A stretch of 17,499 nucleotides of DNA from SIG459 sp045532145 (GTDB lineage: Bacteria > Bacillota > Clostridia > Oscillospirales > Oscillospiraceae), in contig JAZSFJ010000064.1 of NCBI GenBank assembly GCA_045532145.1, positions 1-17,499 of the forward strand. Reading direction: 5' to 3'. The notes beneath the pieces are model-generated. The model was not told where the DNA came from, did no database searches, and saw only the letters and a list, made by a program, of their open reading frames with translations. Both the position numbers and the translations under genes were made by a program. This document shows, piece by piece, positions 13,983-17,499 of this stretch; the stretch's first letter is position 1, and each line of letters opens with the position of its first letter.

Positions 13983-13991
13983 AATTATTAT
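13963..13991 (+). promoter_or_regulatory. Sigma-A promoter of the WYL-AraC regulator operon
   Basis: TTGCCT (13963-13968), a 17-bp spacer and TATTAT (13986-13991). The leader is very short, with the ribosome site AGAGGAGG at 13995-14002 before the ATG at 14012. Confidence 0.6.
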
Positions 13992-14011
13992 AAAAGAGGA
14001 GGCGATGAATA

Positions 14012-15013
14012 ATGGCAAAGTCACCAAACCAAAAGCTGAAGCTTCTCTATCTCAAGGACTATTTCTGCCGCTGCACCGATGAGAATCATAAGGTCACAAC
14101 GGCGGACATAATAAAGCATCTGGAGTCTCAGGGTATCTCCGCCGAGCGCAAGAGCATTTATGACGACGTTGAGACTCTTCGTCTCTATGGCATGGACATA
14201 GAGCAGGTGAAAGGGCCCGGAGGCGGCTACTATCTGGCCTCCCGTGAATTTGAACTGCCGGAGCTGAAGCTGCTTGTGGACTCCGTCCAGTCCTCCCGTT
14301 TCATCACCGGGAAAAAGACCATGGCCCTTATAAAAAAGGTGGAGGGCCTCACCAGTATGTATGAGGCGGGGGCTTTGCACCGTCAGGTATATGTATCAGG
14401 CCGCATCAAGACCATGAACGAGAGTATCTACTACAATGTGGACGAGATACACTCGGGCATCGCTTCGGACAGACAGATTGCCTTCAAATATTTTGAGTAT
14501 TCCGTCACCAAGGAGCGCCGCTTCCGACGTGGTGGAGAGGACTATGAGGTGAGCCCCTACGCCCTCACATGGAACAGCGAGAATTATTATATGATAGCCT
14601 TCGACTCCCGCTCCGGCCAGATTCGCCACTACCGTGTGGACAAAATGACCTCCATCCGTGTCACAGATAAGCCCCGGGAGGGCAAGGCAGCCCTTGGGGA
14701 TGTGGATATGGCCGCCTACACGGAGAAAGTATTCGGAATGTTCTCCGGTGAGTCTGAGAAGGTGCGCCTTCGCTGCATGAACCATCTGGCAGGAGCGGTG
14801 ATAGACCGCTTCGGCAAGGATGTTATCATAGTCTCCGGCGGGGAGGAATATTTCACCGTCACCGTGGACGTGGTGCCCTCGCCCCAGTTCCTTGCATGGG
14901 TATTCGGTTTTGAGGGTGAGATGCAGATCATCTCTCCGGCGGGAGTGGCGGAGAAAATGCGCCGTGCCCTTCAAAGCTCCCTTGCCTTTTATGAAAGCGG
15001 GGAGGACAAATGA
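14012..15013 (+). CDS. WYL-domain transcriptional regulator (HTH-WYL-WCX)
   Basis: A 333-residue DNA-binding regulator. The N-terminal ~75 residues form a DeoR/HTH_11-type winged helix (HKVTTADIIKHLESQGI, then ERKSIYDDVETL and a GGGYYLAS wing). The WYL domain covers about 140-215, with the signature region NYYMIAFDS at 191-199, here Y-Y-M rather than W-Y-L, and HYRVDKM downstream. A C-terminal WCX-like dimer domain follows to about 330. WYL domains sense ligands, often nucleic acids or nucleotides, and these proteins act as activators or repressors. The ATG at 14012 follows AGAGGAGG; an ATG at 14005 is out of frame. The stop overlaps the AraC start by 4 nt. The gene is divergent from the DUF1847-GH3 operon across 156 bp, making it a plausible local regulator. 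Confidence 0.92.
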   Translation: MAKSPNQKLKLLYLKDYFCRCTDENHKVTTADIIKHLESQGISAERKSIYDDVETLRLYGMDIEQVKGPGGGYYLASREFELPELKLLVDSVQSSRFITGKKTMALIKKVEGLTSMYEAGALHRQVYVSGRIKTMNESIYYNVDEIHSGIASDRQIAFKYFEYSVTKERRFRRGGEDYEVSPYALTWNSENYYMIAFDSRSGQIRHYRVDKMTSIRVTDKPREGKAALGDVDMAAYTEKVFGMFSGESEKVRLRCMNHLAGAVIDRFGKDVIIVSGGEEYFTVTVDVVPSPQFLAWVFGFEGEMQIISPAGVAEKMRRALQSSLAFYESGEDK

Positions 15014-15882
15014 GCGAAAGAGAAAATGTGGCCAACAAGGGCTATCTTTTTGAAAACTTCCGTCTTTTCCATCTCCGGGACCGCCGTGCCCAGCAGGTGG
15101 AGACCCATTACCACGAATTCCACAAGGCTCTGGTGTTCTACTCCGGAAATGTGGACTACATCATAGAGGGTGTGGTATATAGCCCTCAGCCCGGCGATAT
15201 ACTCTTTGTCCCGGCAAATGCCATCCATAAGCCCCTTATATCTCCCGATGAGGACTATGAGCGGGCGGTATTCTGGATTCGCCCCGGCTACCTTGAGGCT
15301 GTGAGCGGGGAGGGCGCGGAGCTTAGCACCTGCTTCCGCCTCAGCGCTCAGCGCAGAGCCTGCCTGTACCATCCGGAGGCGGAGAATATGAGCCGGGTGA
15401 AAAAGCTGATTGCCGGCCTTGAGAGGGCGGTGGGGGAGGAGCGCTTCGGAAGCCGCCTGCTGGCGGACAGCCTTTTCATGCAGCTCATGATAGAATTCAA
15501 CCGCTGCGTTCTGGAGGAAAACCCCAGTCGCCCGCGAAGCGTAGACCCCAAGATAGACGAGGCCCTTGCGTATATAAACAAAAATCTCTCCGGAGAGCTG
15601 AGCGTTGAGCGCCTTGCGGGAATGTGCTACCTGAGCCGCTATTACTTCATGCGCCGCTTTAAGGAGTCCACGGGCTACACCGTCCATAACTATATCTGCC
15701 AGAAGCGCCTCACCGCTGCCGCGAGGCTTTTGGAGGAGGGCGTTGGCGTCACCGAGGCTGCCATGAGCGTGGGCTTTTCCGAGTATTCATCCTTCCTTCG
15801 CTCTTTTAAAAAGCTCTTCGGTCTCACTCCCAGCGAGTATCTTCTTCGCCGGGAGGAGCTTAGCAGCAGCTACGGGGAGTAA
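15010..15882 (+). CDS. AraC-family transcriptional regulator with cupin sensor domain
   Basis: A 290-residue regulator. The N-terminal cupin-like AraC-binding domain (about 15-90) has the THYHEFHKALVFYSG histidine-rich start (H33, H35, H38), a VVYSPQPGDILFVPANAIH stretch and is expected to bind a small ligand, often a sugar. The C-terminal ~100 residues form the double helix-turn-helix. The first is LSVERLAGMCYLSRYYFMRRF. The second is GVTEAAMSVGFSEYSSFLRSFKKLFG, with the family-typical TPSEYL end. GGGGAGG lies at 14999-15005. The ATGA overlap with the WYL gene indicates translational coupling. Sugar sensing plus the nearby divergent GH3 operon makes that operon the most likely target. No terminator is seen after the gene. 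Confidence 0.94.
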   Translation: MSERENVANKGYLFENFRLFHLRDRRAQQVETHYHEFHKALVFYSGNVDYIIEGVVYSPQPGDILFVPANAIHKPLISPDEDYERAVFWIRPGYLEAVSGEGAELSTCFRLSAQRRACLYHPEAENMSRVKKLIAGLERAVGEERFGSRLLADSLFMQLMIEFNRCVLEENPSRPRSVDPKIDEALAYINKNLSGELSVERLAGMCYLSRYYFMRRFKESTGYTVHNYICQKRLTAAARLLEEGVGVTEAAMSVGFSEYSSFLRSFKKLFGLTPSEYLLRREELSSSYGE

Positions 15883-15904
15883 AACCATAGATAAAAATTT
15901 GGAA

Positions 15905-15962
15905 AATACGAAAAAAACGATTTACAAGAGAAAAATTCCGTATTATAATACTATGTCGTATT
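15905..15962. promoter_or_regulatory. Promoter of the CofE-like gene with three CGTATT half-sites
   Basis: TTTACA (15921-15926), a 17-bp spacer and a perfect TATAAT (15944-15949) form a strong plus-strand promoter. AATACGA (15905-15911) lies upstream, CCGTATT (15938-15944) overlaps the spacer and -10, and TCGTATT (15956-15962) lies around the transcription start. The two forward half-sites are 18 bp apart, consistent with repressor binding. The leader to the ATG is about 55-60 nt. Confidence 0.7.
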
Positions 15963-16015
15963 GATATAACACGAGATTTACCAGGCTTAAATCTTATTAC
16001 AAATGAGGTATCATA

Positions 16016-17212
16016 ATGAGCAGACTTATAGGCACCGTATCCCGCGGCATCAGAACTCCCATCGTCCGTCAGGGCGACGATATTGTTGAGGTTGTCGTAT
16101 CCTCCGTCCTTGCAGCCGCAAAGGAGCATGACATAACCATCAATGACCGCGACATCGTGGCTGTCACCGAGTCCGTGGTGGCCCGCGCTCAGGGCAACTA
16201 TGCCAGCATTGAGAATATATCCAAGGATGTGAGAAACAAGACCGGCGGCAAGACCGTTGGCGTCACCTTCCCCATCCTCAGCCGCAACCGTTTTGCCAAC
16301 TGCCTTATGGGCATTGCCGGCGGCTGCGAAAAGGTGGTGCTTATGCTCTCCTATCCCTCCGACGAGGTTGGCAACCATCTTGTCAGCATCGACGCCGTTG
16401 ACGAAGCAGGCATCGACCCCTATCGCGATGTGCTGAGCCTTGAGCAGTTCCGCGCTGCTTTCGGCAAGGTTGTGCACCCCTTTACCGGCGTTGACTATGT
16501 GGAGTATTACTCCGAACTGGTCCGCAAGATGGGCGCTGAGGTTGAGGTTATCTTTGCAAACCGCGTTCAGGCTATTGCCGATTATACCGACTGCGTCATC
16601 ACCTGCGATATCCACTCCAGAAACCGCAGCAAGCGCCTGCTGAAGGCTGCCGGCGTCAAGACCGTTCTGGGTATGGACGATATTCTTACCGAGAGTGTTG
16701 ATGGCAGCGGCTTCAACCCCCAGTACGGCCTTCTCGGCTCCAACAAGGCCACTGATGACAGCGTCAAGCTCTTCCCCGTGGACTGCATGGCAATTGCCGA
16801 CGCTATCGGCAAGCGCATGAGCGAAGCCACCGGCAAGAAGGTGGAAGCCATGATTTATGGCGACGGCGCTTTCAAGGATCCCGCCGGCAAGATCTGGGAG
16901 CTGGCTGACCCCGTTGTTTCCCCCGGTTATACCGACGGTCTCATCGGCACTCCCAACGAGCTGAAGCTGAAGTATCTGGCCGATAACGATTTCGGCGAGC
17001 TTCAGGGCGATGAGCTGAAAAAGGCCATCTCCGAGCGTATCAAGGCCAAGGACGGCGCAAGCCTCGTGGGCAACATGGTTTCCGAGGGCACTACCCCCAG
17101 AAACCTCACCGACCTTATCGGCTCTCTCTGCGACCTCACCTCCGGCTCCGGCGACAAGGGCACCCCTGTCATCTTCATCCAGGGCTACTTTGATAACTAC
17201 ACCAACGACTGA
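16016..17212 (+). CDS. CofE/FbiB-like F420-0:L-glutamate ligase family protein
   Basis: A 398-residue protein of the F420_ligase (CofE) family. Archaeal CofE and the FbiB N-domain add glutamate to coenzyme F420-0 with GTP. The visible family pattern includes GIRTPIVRQGDDI (11-23), equivalent to the GxPxVxxGDDL start, and INDRDIVAVTESVVARAQG (42-60), equivalent to DGDVLVVxxKIVSKAEGR. The rest is longer than archaeal CofE, which is about 250 residues. Most Clostridia are not known to make F420 and no other F420 gene is in the window, so the real acceptor is unknown. The ATG follows GAGG (16005-16008). It has its own strong promoter and terminator and well-biased codons. Calling it an F420 enzyme would go beyond the evidence. 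Confidence 0.85.
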   Translation: MSRLIGTVSRGIRTPIVRQGDDIVEVVVSSVLAAAKEHDITINDRDIVAVTESVVARAQGNYASIENISKDVRNKTGGKTVGVTFPILSRNRFANCLMGIAGGCEKVVLMLSYPSDEVGNHLVSIDAVDEAGIDPYRDVLSLEQFRAAFGKVVHPFTGVDYVEYYSELVRKMGAEVEVIFANRVQAIADYTDCVITCDIHSRNRSKRLLKAAGVKTVLGMDDILTESVDGSGFNPQYGLLGSNKATDDSVKLFPVDCMAIADAIGKRMSEATGKKVEAMIYGDGAFKDPAGKIWELADPVVSPGYTDGLIGTPNELKLKYLADNDFGELQGDELKKAISERIKAKDGASLVGNMVSEGTTPRNLTDLIGSLCDLTSGSGDKGTPVIFIQGYFDNYTND

Positions 17213-17216
17213 TAAT

Positions 17217-17257
17217 AACAAAAAAGAACTCCCTTACAGGGGAGTTCTTTTTTTGTT
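17217..17257 (+). terminator. Rho-independent terminator of the CofE-like gene
   Basis: A long stem, AACAAAAAAGAACTCCC (17217-17233) with GGGAGTTCTTTTTTTGTT (17240-17257), is followed by its own T-run. It starts 4 nt after the stop codon. Confidence 0.95.
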
Positions 17258-17306
17258 ATGCAAAGATGACGTCTGGGCTCTGCTGCAGACGACCCCGGTG
17301 TTATCC

Positions 17307-17378
17307 GTAGGGCGCGTCGCCCCTGGCGCGCCGGCGGTATGGACTTAGTCTTGCACCCATCCCCGGCGAACACGCAGC
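17307..17378 (+). repeat. Complete GTAGGG hairpin + box element
   Basis: GTAGGG begins at 17307 with a GGCGCG/CGCGCC-type hairpin and a CCGGCGG end. The box CGGCGAACACGCAGC is at 17364-17378, 57 nt from the start. The sequence at 17260-17306 shows only a weak CGTCTG/CAGACG dyad. Confidence 0.78.
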
Positions 17379-17396
17379 AGCAAACGCCTTTCTCCC

Positions 17397-17466
17397 GTAG
17401 GGACCGGCGTCCCCGACGGTCCGGCGGTGCGCGTTCGATTCACAAATCTCTCCGGCGAATGCGCAC
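17397..17466 (+). repeat. Complete GTAGGG hairpin + box element, ACCGGCGTCC subfamily
   Basis: GTAGGG at 17397 begins a GGACCG/CGGTCC-type hairpin ending CCGGCGG. The box CGGCGAATGCGCA begins at 17453, 56 nt from the start. It lies in tandem with the copy at 17307, and a fragment at 17485-17499 (GTGGCGCGCCGGGGC) may begin another copy cut by the window edge. Confidence 0.78.
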
Positions 17467-17499
17467 ATTCCAATTCTTCTATCTGTGGCGCGCCGGGGC

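Overview
The window suggests a spore-forming, fairly GC-rich member of the Clostridia, probably a gut Oscillospirales-type bacterium. This is inferred from a Bacillus-like yabP-yabQ-divIC-yabR sporulation/division cluster, strong Shine-Dalgarno sites, clear sigma-A promoters, a domain-swapped GH3 beta-glucosidase, a DUF1847 protein and WYL/AraC regulators. The exact taxon cannot be fixed from the sequence alone. No rRNA, tRNA, CRISPR array, transposase or prophage gene is visible.

Layout. (1) 1-2270: the end of an unknown CDS with a Pro/Glu-rich tail, then metG behind a near-consensus promoter and closed by a terminator. (2) 2268-2740: a gene-free block full of short palindromic repeats, bounded by two identical 28-bp terminator copies. 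(3) 2741-4951: yabP, yabQ, divIC, yabR and a cyclase-family hydrolase, all co-oriented and tightly spaced. (4) 5006-5934: a monocistronic SDR oxidoreductase with a strong promoter and terminator and biased codons. (5) 5935-6301: a second repeat block. (6) 6241-9373: a two-gene operon of a SAM methyltransferase and a SUV3-like DExH RNA helicase. (7) 9388-10135: a repeat element, then a small two-TM protein that converges on the next operon. (8) 13920 down to 10207 on the minus strand: a DUF1847 protein, a GH3 glycosidase and a small membrane protein as one operon. (9) 13963-15882: divergent WYL and AraC regulators that overlap by 4 nt, plausible local regulators of the GH3 operon. (10) 15905-17257: a CofE/F420-0 glutamate-ligase homologue with its own promoter and terminator. 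(11) 17258-17499: a third repeat block.

The coding content is mostly housekeeping plus one carbohydrate module. The signal least explained by ordinary annotation is a dispersed intergenic repeat. It has a GTAGGG-initiated hairpin of variable core and, 56-58 nt from the GTAGGG start, a conserved CGGCGAATGCGCAGC box. It occurs in every long intergenic region of the window and gives rise to spurious small ORFs. Other points of interest are the duplicated terminator, the orphan F420-ligase homologue, the divergent dual-regulator/GH3 locus, an SDR with a substituted catalytic Asn, and an 89-nt overlap of yabQ with divIC.
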